DNA of 64,000 nt. Origin: Methylococcales bacterium. Lineage in GTDB: Bacteria > Pseudomonadota > Gammaproteobacteria > Methylococcales > Methylomonadaceae. The translations under genes and the position numbers were made by a program. Positions 55,591 through 64,000 of this stretch are shown here, one piece after another (within the stretch, counting starts at the first letter, position 1; every line of letters begins with the position of its first letter). The stretch is taken from the NCBI GenBank assembly GCA_030654015.1, contig JAURYI010000127.1:45314-109313 (forward strand), given 5' to 3'. Below the pieces are notes generated by a model. It searched no databases and had not been told where the DNA came from. It saw only the letters and a list, made by a program, of their open reading frames with translations.

Positions 55591-56406
55591 TTAAAAACTG
55601 TGTTCAAGAGTGGGAAACTGGCTTTGTTTGACCGCCAGCTGATAAGCCGCAAGCGCGTCGCGGATGCTGTTTGCATCGTGCATAAAATTCTTGGAAAACC
55701 GAGGCGATTTGCCGATACTGATACCTAGCATATCGTACAGCACCAGCACCTGCCCGTCACAACCCACCCCTGCACCGATACCAATGGTAGGAATGGTTAA
55801 TTCCTGACTGATGCGTTTCGCAAGCGCGGCAGGGACGCATTCAAGCACTAATAAACTCGCGCCTGCTTGCTGGAGTTGGTGGGCATTTTCAAGGATTTTG
55901 TCAGCATCGGCACTGGTTTTGCCTTGCACTTTATACACGCCCGTGTGATTGATATGTTGCGGTAATAACCCTAAATGCCCGCAGACAGGGATGCCTTGCT
56001 CGACTAAAAAGCGCGTTGTCTCTATTCGCGCACCTTCTAATTTCACCATTTGCGCACCGCTTTCCTGCATTAAACGGGCGGCATTTTGCGCGGCAATCAG
56101 CGGCGTGGGATAGCTCATGAACGGCAAATCGGCAATGATAAACGCGCGTTGCCGTGCCTGACTGACACAACGGGTATGATAAATCATGTCATCAATCGTG
56201 ACAGGCAGTGTGGTACTGCGTCCTTGTATCACCATGCCTAAGGAATCACCGACCAGTAACAGTTCAATACCGACTGCATCACATAAGGCACTGAAACTGG
56301 CATCATACGCGGTTAAACAGGTGATTTTTTCACCACGCTGTTTCAGGGCGGTGATGTCCTGCATGGTTAAGGTTTTGACGGTTGTACCGTACAGTGTGGT
56401 ATTCAT
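55591..56406 (-). CDS. panB: Ketopantoate hydroxymethyltransferase PanB
   Basis: PanB adds a hydroxymethyl group from methylene-tetrahydrofolate to ketoisovalerate. The 271-residue barrel has the metal/substrate motifs CLTAYDASFSALCDAVGIELLLVGDSLGM, MVKLEGA and GIGAGVGCDGQVLVLYDMLG. It overlaps folK by 4 nt and abuts panC, forming the folK-panB-panC unit typical of many Gammaproteobacteria. Confidence 0.97.
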   Translation of the reverse strand: MNTTLYGTTVKTLTMQDITALKQRGEKITCLTAYDASFSALCDAVGIELLLVGDSLGMVIQGRSTTLPVTIDDMIYHTRCVSQARQRAFIIADLPFMSYPTPLIAAQNAARLMQESGAQMVKLEGARIETTRFLVEQGIPVCGHLGLLPQHINHTGVYKVQGKTSADADKILENAHQLQQAGASLLVLECVPAALAKRISQELTIPTIGIGAGVGCDGQVLVLYDMLGISIGKSPRFSKNFMHDANSIRDALAAYQLAVKQSQFPTLEHSF

Positions 56407-56897
56407 AACCGTTTAAGTCCCGCTAACGGGCAGTGTTCCAGCAAATCAACCAGCTTGCCTTTGTTGGGAATATCCAGTTGCGGCGCGATTTCATACAGAG
56501 GATAGAGTACAAACTCGCGTTCGGTCATGCCGATGTGCGGTATGCTTAAATCAGGCAGTTCAATGACTTGCTCGCCGTACAGTAAGATGTCTAAATCCAG
56601 CGTGCGCGCGCCCCAGCGTTCAGCTCTGACGCGCCCATGACTGTTTTCAATGGCTTGTAAGGCGCGGAGTAATTCCATCGGCGACAGCGCGGTTGTCACT
56701 GCCATGACTGCATTGACATAATCAGGCTGGTCTTGCGGCCCCATCGGTGCGCTGTGATACAGACTGGAAAAACCCTGTTCTGCAATACCTGTCACTGCGG
56801 CAATCGCGGCGCGGGCTGAATGGATTTGTTCGCTTGGATTTTCCAAGTTACTGCCTAAGCCGATGTAGGCAATAACCTTGGTTGATGTCGTGTGCAT
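56403..56897 (-). CDS. folK: HPPK: 2-amino-4-hydroxy-6-hydroxymethyldihydropteridine pyrophosphokinase
   Basis: FolK activates the pterin for folate synthesis. The 164-residue protein has AYIGLGSNLENPSEQI, the loop with MGPQDQPDYVNAV and the ATP/Mg motif RWGARTLDLDILLYG. It lies between pcnB and panB, a common gammaproteobacterial order. Length is standard. Confidence 0.96.
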   Translation of the reverse strand: MHTTSTKVIAYIGLGSNLENPSEQIHSARAAIAAVTGIAEQGFSSLYHSAPMGPQDQPDYVNAVMAVTTALSPMELLRALQAIENSHGRVRAERWGARTLDLDILLYGEQVIELPDLSIPHIGMTEREFVLYPLYEIAPQLDIPNKGKLVDLLEHCPLAGLKRL

Positions 56898-56920
56898 AGT
56901 AGTGTGTATGAGCGAGATGA

Positions 56921-58294
56921 TTATTCGCTACTCGTTACATTGGTAGTGGTTTTTTTGCGGTAGACTCTTTTACGCGGTGCTTTGCTGGTTTTAGCATTAC
57001 GCGGCGGTGCGGTCATTTTGCGCTGTTCGTTTTCATTGGCATTTTGATAAATTTCCCACCATTTTGCCACTTCCATCTCTGCACCACCTGTTTGGGCGCG
57101 TAATAACAGAAAATCGTAAGCCGCTCTAAAACGCGGATGGGTAATCAGGCGGCTGGGTTTAGAGCCGAACCGTGCGTTAAATTTGGGTTGTAAACTCCAC
57201 ACTTCGCGCATGGCGAGCGTGATATGACGCGGTAGCGCGGTGCTTTTGACCTGCATGGCAATCACTTCGTTAGCCGCTTCCTGATACGCCAAAAATTCAG
57301 GCGCACCTTTAGATAATTTTTGTTGGGCGCGTATTTGGACTGCATCCCATAAAAACGCGGCAAATAAGAAATACGCGGTGACGGTTTTACCTTCGGCAAT
57401 GCGATTGTCGGAATTTTCCAGTGCTTTAATCAGTAATAAACGCGGGAAGCCTTGATCTTCAACCGCCAAGCTGTTTTCTGTGGCGGGAAACAGCACCTGA
57501 AACAATCCGTAATGACGGAGCATTTCAAACGTTTGCAGCGCGTAACCTGATAAAAATAATTTTAAGGCTTCATCGTACAAACGGGCGGCAGGAATACTGG
57601 CTAGTAGCGGTGCGACATCGTGGATGGATTTTTCACACGCGGGATCAATATGAAAGCCCAATTTAACGGCAAAACGTACCGCACGAATCATACGCACAGG
57701 GTCTTCACGAAAACGGGTTTCAGGGTCGCCAATCAGGCGCAACATACCCGCTTTGTGGTCATCCATACCGCCTGTGTAATCGACCACGGAAAAATCTTTG
57801 ATGTTGTAGTACAAGGCATTAACGGTGAAATCACGTCGCCATACGTCTTCTTCAATCGTGCCGTAGACATTATCACGCAACAATCGCCCTTCTTTATTCA
57901 ACACCTGTTCGTCATTTTGCGCCTCGCCTGTCCCCCGAAACGTGGCAACTTCAATCACTTCACGCCCAAAATGTACATGAGCCAAACGAAAGCGGCGACC
58001 GATGATGCGGCAATTACGAAATACTTTGCGTACCTGCTCAGGGTCGGCATTGGTGACCACATCAAAATCTTTCGGTTCGCGTCCTAGTAATAAGTCGCGC
58101 ACACAACCACCGACCAGATAAGCATCAAAGCCGTCTTTTTGCAGTCGGTACAACACTTTTAGCGCGTTTTCACTGATTTGTTTGCGGGAAATACAGTGTT
58201 CTGAACGTGTATAGATGCTAACGGCGCGTGGTACGCTAACTGGCTCAACTTCATTTTTAGCTGAGTTAATAATTTTTTTGAAAAAGTTTAAAAT
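56921..58294 (-). CDS. pcnB: Poly(A) polymerase I PcnB, probable AUU start
   Basis: PcnB adds poly(A) tails that promote RNA decay. The nucleotidyltransferase core (AYLVGGCVRDLLLGREPKDFD with catalytic Asp, RIIGRRFRLAHV, RREDPVRMIRAVRF-like FREDPVRMIRAV) and the basic C-terminal tail are intact. The first standard start in frame is GTG at 58156, but homology runs 46 codons upstream (SEHCISRKQISENALKVLYR and a basic N-terminus ILNFFKKI). No ATG, GTG, TTG or CTG lies in that stretch before the in-frame stop. ATT at 58292-58294, preceded by AGGG nine bases earlier, matches the AUU start reported for E. coli pcnB, giving 457 residues. Confidence 0.9.
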   Translation of the reverse strand: MLNFFKKIINSAKNEVEPVSVPRAVSIYTRSEHCISRKQISENALKVLYRLQKDGFDAYLVGGCVRDLLLGREPKDFDVVTNADPEQVRKVFRNCRIIGRRFRLAHVHFGREVIEVATFRGTGEAQNDEQVLNKEGRLLRDNVYGTIEEDVWRRDFTVNALYYNIKDFSVVDYTGGMDDHKAGMLRLIGDPETRFREDPVRMIRAVRFAVKLGFHIDPACEKSIHDVAPLLASIPAARLYDEALKLFLSGYALQTFEMLRHYGLFQVLFPATENSLAVEDQGFPRLLLIKALENSDNRIAEGKTVTAYFLFAAFLWDAVQIRAQQKLSKGAPEFLAYQEAANEVIAMQVKSTALPRHITLAMREVWSLQPKFNARFGSKPSRLITHPRFRAAYDFLLLRAQTGGAEMEVAKWWEIYQNANENEQRKMTAPPRNAKTSKAPRKRVYRKKTTTNVTSSE

Positions 58295-58423
58295 GACCTG
58301 TAACCCTGTTTGTTTTGCCTTGTTTTGATAATCATATCATTTCAATCAATTCTAGCCCAATCTATAGGGTGGTTTTCTTTTACATTATGCTTTTGGATAT
58401 AGTAAAATCATTGACCTAATGGC

Positions 58424-58440
58424 TATCTGCTCGGCAGATA
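58424..58440. promoter_or_regulatory. Short inverted repeat upstream of the small membrane protein
   Basis: TATCTGC and GCAGATA flank TCG, 43 nt before the start of the 60-residue membrane protein gene, just after a TTGACC that could be a -35 box. It may be an operator. No second copy is visible, so the role is speculative. Confidence 0.25.
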
Positions 58441-58482
58441 AGTATTCAGAGAACTCTCATTAACACACTATCCGGTATCGTT

Positions 58483-58665
58483 ATGTTCAAAAAAATTCTT
58501 AATGGTCTGATTGACCATCCGTTCTTAACCAGTATTTTTGTCGCTGATTTCGGTGTTCTACTGTTTCACAGACCGCCTTTTCTATTCTCATTGCTGATGC
58601 TCGGTGCATTAATGGCAATGTGTCTGTATTTTGGTCAAAAATTAGCCTTATTCAACAACATCTAA
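58483..58665 (+). CDS. Small membrane protein of unknown function
   Basis: The 60-residue frame encodes a short basic N-terminus (MFKKILNGLIDHPF) and one or two hydrophobic segments (LTSIFVADFGVLLF and FLFSLLMLGALMAMCLYFG). It is 7 nt before the RDD gene, suggesting an operon. No Shine-Dalgarno sequence is clear and no family is recognised, but composition and spacing look like a genuine gene. Confidence 0.5.
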   Translation: MFKKILNGLIDHPFLTSIFVADFGVLLFHRPPFLFSLLMLGALMAMCLYFGQKLALFNNI

Positions 58666-58672
58666 TAATTAA

Positions 58673-59125
58673 TTGTCTAATAATAATGCTGAAACCCCTG
58701 CAAAACTAGGTGCTGATACCCCATCAGCCCCTGGTTTTTTATGCCGATTGGCAATCGTTGTTTACGATTTTCTCTTACTCATCGCCCTGCTCTTTTTAGC
58801 GACCGCGCTGTTATTGCCCTTTAATGCAGGCGAAGCGTTCACACGCGAACAAGTCTTTTATCCTGTTTACCTGCTGATAGTGAGCTTTGTTTTTTATGGC
58901 TGGTTCTGGACGCATGGCGGACAAACTTTAGGCTTGCGAGCATGGAAAGCTAAAGTGTTGACCATTAATCAACAACCTATTAACTGGACTCAGGCGTTAG
59001 TACGGTTTATCACGGCTTTTGCATCCTGCGGGCTGGGTTTGTTATGGATATTGGTCGATAAAAAGCGATGCGGTTGGCACGATTACTTATCCAAAACAGC
59101 AGTGTTTTTTGACACAAAAAAATAA
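58673..59125 (+). CDS. RDD-family membrane protein
   Basis: The 150-residue protein has the RDD family layout: a basic Arg near the start of the first helix (CRLAIVVYDFLLLIALLFLA), a second hydrophobic segment (PVYLLIVSFVFYGWFW), the GGQTLGLRAWKAKVL element and DKKRCGWHDYLSKTAVF at the end. RDD proteins are proposed transporters of ions or small molecules. The start is TTG because no ATG lies in frame before the first helix. Confidence 0.88.
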   Translation: MSNNNAETPAKLGADTPSAPGFLCRLAIVVYDFLLLIALLFLATALLLPFNAGEAFTREQVFYPVYLLIVSFVFYGWFWTHGGQTLGLRAWKAKVLTINQQPINWTQALVRFITAFASCGLGLLWILVDKKRCGWHDYLSKTAVFFDTKK

Positions 59126-59173
59126 AGATGCAGATGCCCGCCTCTGCAATAACTTATCTGACTTGATAACGCT

Positions 59174-61219
59174 ATGAATAATCCTTTGTTAATAAACGCC
59201 ACCCTCCCCTTATTTTCTCAAATAAAACCTGAACACGTTGAGCCTGCCATTGATGCAATATTGGCAGAAGCGCGTGCCGTTGTTGAAGAGCAACTGCAAA
59301 CCCGCAAAAATTATTCGTGGGAAAAGCTCATCCAACCACTGGACGATGTGGAAAATAAACTCCATAAAGCATGGTCGCCCGTCAGCCATCTTAATGCCGT
59401 GCTGAACAGCGAAGAACTACGCACCGCTTACAATGCCTGCTTACCTAAACTCAGCGATTACGGCACGGAAATGGGGCAGAACAAAGCCTTGTTTAATGCG
59501 TATCGCATGATTTCCAAAAGTACCGAATTTGCCAGTTTCGATGGTGCGCAACAAAAAATTATTCGTAATGCGCTAAGAGATTTCAGATTATCGGGTATTG
59601 ATTTAACCGAAGCGGAAAAACAACGCTACAGAGAAATCGCTCAGGAATTATCCAAATTTACCAGCCGTTTTGAGGAAAATGTTCTTGATGCCACCAATGC
59701 GTGGAGCAAACTCATTACTCACAAACCCGACTTGGCAGGCTTACCCGAATCGTCGTTGGCAGGGGCCAAACAAACCGCCGAAAGTCGCGGTGAAGAGGGC
59801 TGGATGATTACCCTGCAATTTCCGTCTTATCTTGCCGTCATGACCTACGCCGACGACTGGAATTTACGCCGCGAACACTACGAAGCCTTTGCCACCCGTG
59901 CCTCCGACCAAGGCCCGCAATACCCTGAAAAAGACTTTGACAACACCCCCGTCATGGAACGCATTCTGGCATTGCGTCATGAAAAAGCCCTGTTATTAGG
60001 CTTTAACAATTACGCCGAATTATCGTTAGCCACCAAAATGGCAAACAAACCCGAAGAAGTCATGGAATTTCTGGAAGATCTGGCGAATAAATCGTGGCGA
60101 CAAGCACGCGCTGATTTTATCGAACTCAAAGCATTCGCCTTGGAACATTACAATTTTGGCGATCTTGAACCGTGGGACATCAGCTATTACAGCGAAAAAA
60201 TGCGCCGCCATCAATACCAGCTCTCCCAAGAAGAAGTTAAACAATACTTTCCTGTTTCGCGTGTATTATCTGGATTATTTGCCATTGTCGAAGAACTGTA
60301 CGGCTTACAAATCAAAGAAATCAGCGATTTTGACAGCTGGCATCCTGATGTGCAGTTTTTTGAAATTCACGACCAAGACGGACAACTGCGCGGACAATTT
60401 TATCTGGATTTATATGCGCGTGAACACAAACGCGGCGGCGCGTGGATGGATGATTGCGTGGGGCGCAGAAAAGTCGATGACGCGGTGCAAACCCCCGTCG
60501 CTTATTTAGTGTGTAATTTTACCCCGCCGACAGGTGATGAACCTGCGCTATTGACGCATGATGAAGTCACTACGCTGTTTCATGAATTCGGGCATGGCTT
60601 GCATCATTTACTCACCCAAGTGGATTATTCAGGCGTATCAGGCATTAACGGCGTGGAATGGGATGCGGTCGAACTGCCCAGCCAATTCATGGAAAACTGG
60701 TGCTGGGAAAAACAAGCCTTAGCCCTGATTTCAGCGCATTATCAAACAGGCGAAGCCTTACCTGATACTTTGTTTGACAAAATGATAGCCGCGAAAAATT
60801 TTCAGGCGGGTATGCAAATGGCAAGACAACTGGAATTCAGCTTGTTTGATTTTAGAATTTACCGTGATTTTGACCCTGAAAAAGGCGGTCGTATCTATGA
60901 CACCCTAGAAAAAGTCAGATCCCAAGTTGCCGTGATGCCAGCCGCGCCGTTTAATCGCTTTGCCCATAGCTTTTCCCATATTTTTGCAGGCGGCTACGCG
61001 GCAGGTTATTACAGCTATAAATGGGCAGAAGTATTATCCAGTGATGCGTTCTCGTTATTTGAAGAAAACGGCATTTTTGACAGCACTACAGGGCAGTCCT
61101 TTCTGCACAATATCCTTGAAAAAGGCGGCAGTGAAGAAGCCATGAGTTTGTTTGTTAAATTTCGCGGACGCAAACCCAACATAGACGCACTGCTGCGTCA
61201 CAACGGCATTAATCCATGA
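59174..61219 (+). CDS. prlC: Oligopeptidase A
   Basis: PrlC is a cytoplasmic M3 zinc metallopeptidase that degrades signal peptides and other small peptides. The 681-residue enzyme has the zinc site [12 protein letters not shown] near residue 470 and the third ligand region [18 protein letters not shown]. The N-terminal helical domain and length are standard. It overlaps ubiD by ATGA, which couples the two. Confidence 0.97.
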   Translation: MNNPLLINATLPLFSQIKPEHVEPAIDAILAEARAVVEEQLQTRKNYSWEKLIQPLDDVENKLHKAWSPVSHLNAVLNSEELRTAYNACLPKLSDYGTEMGQNKALFNAYRMISKSTEFASFDGAQQKIIRNALRDFRLSGIDLTEAEKQRYREIAQELSKFTSRFEENVLDATNAWSKLITHKPDLAGLPESSLAGAKQTAESRGEEGWMITLQFPSYLAVMTYADDWNLRREHYEAFATRASDQGPQYPEKDFDNTPVMERILALRHEKALLLGFNNYAELSLATKMANKPEEVMEFLEDLANKSWRQARADFIELKAFALEHYNFGDLEPWDISYYSEKMRRHQYQLSQEEVKQYFPVSRVLSGLFAIVEELYGLQIKEISDFDSWHPDVQFFEIHDQDGQLRGQFYLDLYAREHKRGGAWMDDCVGRRKVDDAVQTPVAYLVCNFTPPTGDEPALLTHDEVTTLFHEFGHGLHHLLTQVDYSGVSGINGVEWDAVELPSQFMENWCWEKQALALISAHYQTGEALPDTLFDKMIAAKNFQAGMQMARQLEFSLFDFRIYRDFDPEKGGRIYDTLEKVRSQVAVMPAAPFNRFAHSFSHIFAGGYAAGYYSYKWAEVLSSDAFSLFEENGIFDSTTGQSFLHNILEKGGSEEAMSLFVKFRGRKPNIDALLRHNGINP

Positions 61220-62676
61220 AATACCGTGACCTGCGCGACTTCATCACTCAGCTGGAAAAACAGGGTGAACTAAAACGTATCACCGTTCCTGTGAATCCCT
61301 ATCTGGAAATGACGGAAATTTGTGATCGGGTACTCAAACAACAAGGTCCCGCCCTGTTATTTGAGAACCCCACAGGCTACAACATCCCCGTATTAGCCAA
61401 TTTATTCGGTACACCGCGCCGTGTCGCAATGGGCATGGGCGCGGAATCGGTCACTGAATTGCGCGGCATCGGCGAACTGCTTGCCACGCTCAAAGAACCT
61501 GAACCACCGAAAGGCATGAAAGATGCGTGGGACAAATTTCCCATGTACAAACAAGTGCTGAATATGGCTCCTAAACTGGTCAGCAGTCCGCCGTGTCAGG
61601 AACTGGTCAGAGTCGGCGATGAGATTGATTTAAGCGATTACCCGATACAAACCTGCTGGCCCGATGATGCCGCGCCGTTAATTACTTGGCCACTCGTGAT
61701 TACCAAAGGCCCGCATAAACAACGGCAAAATCTGGGCATTTATCGCCAGCAAGTCATCGGTAAAAATAAAGTCATCATGCGCTGGTTGGCACATCGTGGC
61801 GGTGCGCTGGATTTTAGAGAATGGCAACTTGCCCATCCCAATGAACCGTTTCCTGTTGCCGTCGCCTTAGGTGCAGACCCAGCCACCATTTTAGCCGCCG
61901 TTACGCCTGTCCCTGATACGCTGTCAGAATATGCCTTTGCAGGTTTATTGCGCGGCAGTAAAACCGAAGTTGCCAAGTGTTTACTGAGCGATTTACAAGT
62001 CCCCGCCAGTGCAGAAATTGTGCTGGAAGGTTTTATTTACCCCAATGAAACCGCGCCCGAAGGCCCGTTCGGCGATCACACAGGCTATTACAACGAAGTG
62101 GGTGAATTTCCTGTCTTTACGGTAGAGCGCATCACCCAACGCACCGCGCCCATTTATCACAGCACGTTCACCGGCAAACCACCCGATGAACCTGCGATTT
62201 TAGGCGTGGCGTTAAATGAGGTCTTCGTACCGATTTTACAAAAACAATTTCCTGAAATTGTTGATTTTTACCTGCCGCCCGAAGGCTGTTCATACCGCAT
62301 GGCAGTCATCAGCATGAAAAAACAATACGCAGGTCATGCCAAGCGCGTCATGTTGGGCACTTGGTCGTATTTACGGCAATTCATGTACACCAAGTTTGTC
62401 ATTGTCGTCGATGATGATATTGATGTGCGTAACTGGCAGGAAGTCATCTGGGCAATCACCACGCGCATGGATCCTGCCCGCGATTTAACTATTCTGGAAA
62501 ACACACCGATTGATTATCTGGATTTTGCCTCTCCCGTATCGGGTTTAGGTTCAAAAGTCGGCTTTGATGCCACTAATAAGTGGGCAGGCGAAACCACCCG
62601 CGAATGGGGCAGAACCATCGTCATGTCACCTGATGTCATCCAGCGCGTTGACGCAATGTGGGACTCGTTATTTTAA
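61216..62676 (+). CDS. ubiD: UbiD-family 4-hydroxy-3-polyprenylbenzoate decarboxylase
   Basis: UbiD decarboxylates the polyprenyl hydroxybenzoate intermediate of ubiquinone synthesis, using prenylated FMN made by UbiX. The 486-residue protein has [21 protein letters not shown] at the start, the prFMN/metal-binding segments and [12 protein letters not shown]. ubiX is not in the window. The start overlaps prlC by 4 nt and the end overlaps the DNA methylase gene by 19 nt. Confidence 0.95.
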   Translation: MKYRDLRDFITQLEKQGELKRITVPVNPYLEMTEICDRVLKQQGPALLFENPTGYNIPVLANLFGTPRRVAMGMGAESVTELRGIGELLATLKEPEPPKGMKDAWDKFPMYKQVLNMAPKLVSSPPCQELVRVGDEIDLSDYPIQTCWPDDAAPLITWPLVITKGPHKQRQNLGIYRQQVIGKNKVIMRWLAHRGGALDFREWQLAHPNEPFPVAVALGADPATILAAVTPVPDTLSEYAFAGLLRGSKTEVAKCLLSDLQVPASAEIVLEGFIYPNETAPEGPFGDHTGYYNEVGEFPVFTVERITQRTAPIYHSTFTGKPPDEPAILGVALNEVFVPILQKQFPEIVDFYLPPEGCSYRMAVISMKKQYAGHAKRVMLGTWSYLRQFMYTKFVIVVDDDIDVRNWQEVIWAITTRMDPARDLTILENTPIDYLDFASPVSGLGSKVGFDATNKWAGETTREWGRTIVMSPDVIQRVDAMWDSLF

Positions 62677-63770
62677 ACACCCCAAGCACCCAAGGTGTTA
62701 AATATGCGGGGTCAAAATTAAAATTAATCCCGCACATTCTATCCTTGTTTGATGGTCTGGAAGTCAGCACCGTGTTTGACGGCTTTTCAGGCACAACCCG
62801 CGTTTCGCAAGCCTTGGCACAATGCGGATTTCAGGTGACCAGCAACGACATTTCCGAATGGTCGTACACCTTTGCAGTGTGTTATCTCAAAAATCAGCAA
62901 CCACCCGCTTATTATCAAGCACTGATTGACCACTTGAACGCGGTTCAGGGTTATGAGGGCTGGTTCAGCACCCATTACGGCGGACTTGATTTTCAGGGTA
63001 GCGCGGTACAATCCGATGGTGCGAAAAAACCGTGGCAACTGCATAACACCCGAAAACTGGACGGCATCCGTGATGAAATAGACAGGTTGGGTTTGTCCGA
63101 AGTGGAAAAAGCGGTGGCATTGACCAGTTTGATATTGGCAATGGATGAGGTCGATAACACGCTGGGGCATTTTACCTCTTATTTGCGCGAGTGGTCGGTG
63201 CGGTCATACAAAACCATGCAGCTGAAAGTACCGAAATTATTCACCAATACCCAAGAACACACGGTGTTGAAAGGTGATATTTTTCATTCCATGCAGCACG
63301 TCAAAGCCGATTTTGCCTATTTTGATCCGCCTTATGGCTCTAATAATGAAAAAATGCCGCCGTCACGGGTGCGCTATGCGGCGTATTACCACTTGTGGGC
63401 AACGGTGTGTAAAAACGATAAGCCGCTGATATTCGGTTCGGCAGGCAGACGGGCAGACAGCTCTGATACGATTGCGGCAACGGTATTTGAGGAATTCAGA
63501 AAGGATGATGACGGGCATTTTCTCGCGGTTAAAGCCATTGAAAAACTGATTGCTTCAATCGATGCCAAATATGTCGCGCTGTCTTACAGTTCAGGCGGCA
63601 AAGCCACTGCAATAGAACTCAATGATATTCTGAATCGGCATGGTCGGTTAATCAAAACGCTGGAAATTGATTACAAAAAAAATGTCATGGCGGATATGAA
63701 ATGGACGCATGAATGGCTGAGAGATGCCGAAAAAAACCATCGGGAATTTATTTTTTTAATCGCGAAGTGA
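62658..63770 (+). CDS. Solitary D12-class DNA adenine N6-methyltransferase
   Basis: The 370-residue protein belongs to the D12 (Dam/DpnM-like) adenine methylases: [14 protein letters not shown] (SAM-binding region), [15 protein letters not shown] (motif I) and YFDPPYGSN (catalytic DPPY motif IV). No restriction partner is found on either side, so it may be an orphan regulator, a phage-derived protective methylase or a remnant of a restriction-modification system. Its start lies inside the end of ubiD. I keep the ATG at 62658 but a later start is possible. The recognition site is unknown. Confidence 0.88.
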   Translation: MGLVILNTPSTQGVKYAGSKLKLIPHILSLFDGLEVSTVFDGFSGTTRVSQALAQCGFQVTSNDISEWSYTFAVCYLKNQQPPAYYQALIDHLNAVQGYEGWFSTHYGGLDFQGSAVQSDGAKKPWQLHNTRKLDGIRDEIDRLGLSEVEKAVALTSLILAMDEVDNTLGHFTSYLREWSVRSYKTMQLKVPKLFTNTQEHTVLKGDIFHSMQHVKADFAYFDPPYGSNNEKMPPSRVRYAAYYHLWATVCKNDKPLIFGSAGRRADSSDTIAATVFEEFRKDDDGHFLAVKAIEKLIASIDAKYVALSYSSGGKATAIELNDILNRHGRLIKTLEIDYKKNVMADMKWTHEWLRDAEKNHREFIFLIAK

Positions 63771-63835
63771 ATTGCGTATTTCGCATACTCATCCAGTCGA
63801 TTTAATGATTGAGTAGTGGTAAATAATGAGTGATT

Positions 63836-63861
63836 GGAATACAAACCTAGGTTTGTACTCC
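63836..63861. repeat. Palindrome of the GGAGTACAAACC family
   Basis: GGAATACAAACC pairs with GGTTTGTACTCC, one mismatch, around the central TA. The arm sequence is the same family as at 20493-20547. It lies 66 nt after the methylase stop. Confidence 0.85.
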
Positions 63862-63954
63862 GCCATGTCAAAATATAAACATCACTCATTCTTTAGGTCT
63901 ACCAAATTATGGTCGTAAGTAACATAGCAAAAGTTCTTCGGTATTGTGTGCCAA

Positions 63955-63988
63955 GCTGGAGTCCAAACTCATGAGTTTGGATTCCAGC
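63955..63988. repeat. Palindrome of the GGAGTC family near the window end
   Basis: GCTGGAGTCCAAACTCA is followed immediately by a near-perfect complement ending in GATTCCAGC, with one mismatch. It is a relative of the palindrome at 29131-29157 with changes matched on both arms. It and the previous palindrome fill most of the final 230 nt, which otherwise shows no gene. Confidence 0.8.
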
Positions 63989-64000
63989 GTACACAGAAAA

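Noticed and set aside
56921..58156. GTG at 58156 as the start of pcnB
   Set aside because: Clear PcnB homology continues upstream of it in the same frame for 46 codons, so a start there would remove conserved N-terminal sequence.

Overview
The window is 64 kb of a gammaproteobacterial chromosome of moderate GC. It contains no rRNA and I recognised no tRNA, CRISPR array, integrase or complete insertion sequence. Housekeeping gene content and order (his-tatABC, guaA, tadA, mltF-pgi, iscR-cysE-trmJ, panC-panB-folK-pcnB, prlC-ubiD) point to Gammaproteobacteria. The abundant short palindromic repeats and a secreted cupredoxin pair would fit a methylotroph or methanotroph of the Methylococcales type, but no diagnostic methane or methanol oxidation gene is present, so that placement is an inference.

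Layout. 0-2 kb: end of a DUF58 gene and a TgpA-type transglutaminase. 2-9 kb (minus strand): a histidine operon, hisB-hisH-hisA-hisF-hisI-hisE, followed by tatABC. It is interrupted by three small AT-rich cassettes: a HEPN-domain gene pair, an HNH nuclease gene and a pair of small conserved genes. Several junctions are ATGA overlaps. 9-14 kb: a ParA-like/HEPN pair, guaA, a PLD-family nuclease gene with an AbiJ-like N-terminus, and tadA. 14-20 kb: mltF and pgi (minus), then a secreted protein plus cupredoxin pair and two membrane proteins. 20-25 kb: a SulP-STAS-cNMP transporter and a large c-di-GMP enzyme with an ethylene-receptor-like (ETR1) sensor. 25-31 kb: an accessory stretch with a broken Snf2 helicase, a GHKL-ATPase/PD-(D/E)XK protein, an HD-domain protein and a glycosyltransferase/fatty-acid-hydroxylase/DUF2064 operon. 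31-34.6 kb (minus): trmJ, cysE, iscR and a cysteine desulfurase.

35-54.7 kb is a surface polysaccharide cluster of the ABC-transporter-dependent type: rfbC, one Wzm-like permease, two Wzt-like ATPases with different C-termini, an aminotransferase, an epimerase, several methyltransferases, acyltransferases and several single- and multi-domain glycosyltransferases. It includes a decayed DPM1-like glycosyltransferase and a short glycosyltransferase tail fragment. The logic is synthesis of a polymer with amino-sugar and acylated residues, capping or modification by methyltransferases, recognition of the chain end by the Wzt C-terminal domain, and export through Wzm.

54.7-64 kb returns to housekeeping: panC, panB, folK and pcnB (minus), a small membrane protein, an RDD protein, prlC, ubiD and a solitary DNA adenine methylase. 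The pcnB reading frame has no standard start codon where homology begins and appears to start at AUU, as reported for E. coli pcnB.

The strongest points for follow-up are the AUU start of pcnB, the ParA-HEPN pair, the GHKL-nuclease gene, the cupredoxin pair whose partner probably exposes an N-terminal histidine, the ETR1-type c-di-GMP enzyme, and a palindromic repeat that has inserted in frame inside a glycosyltransferase gene.
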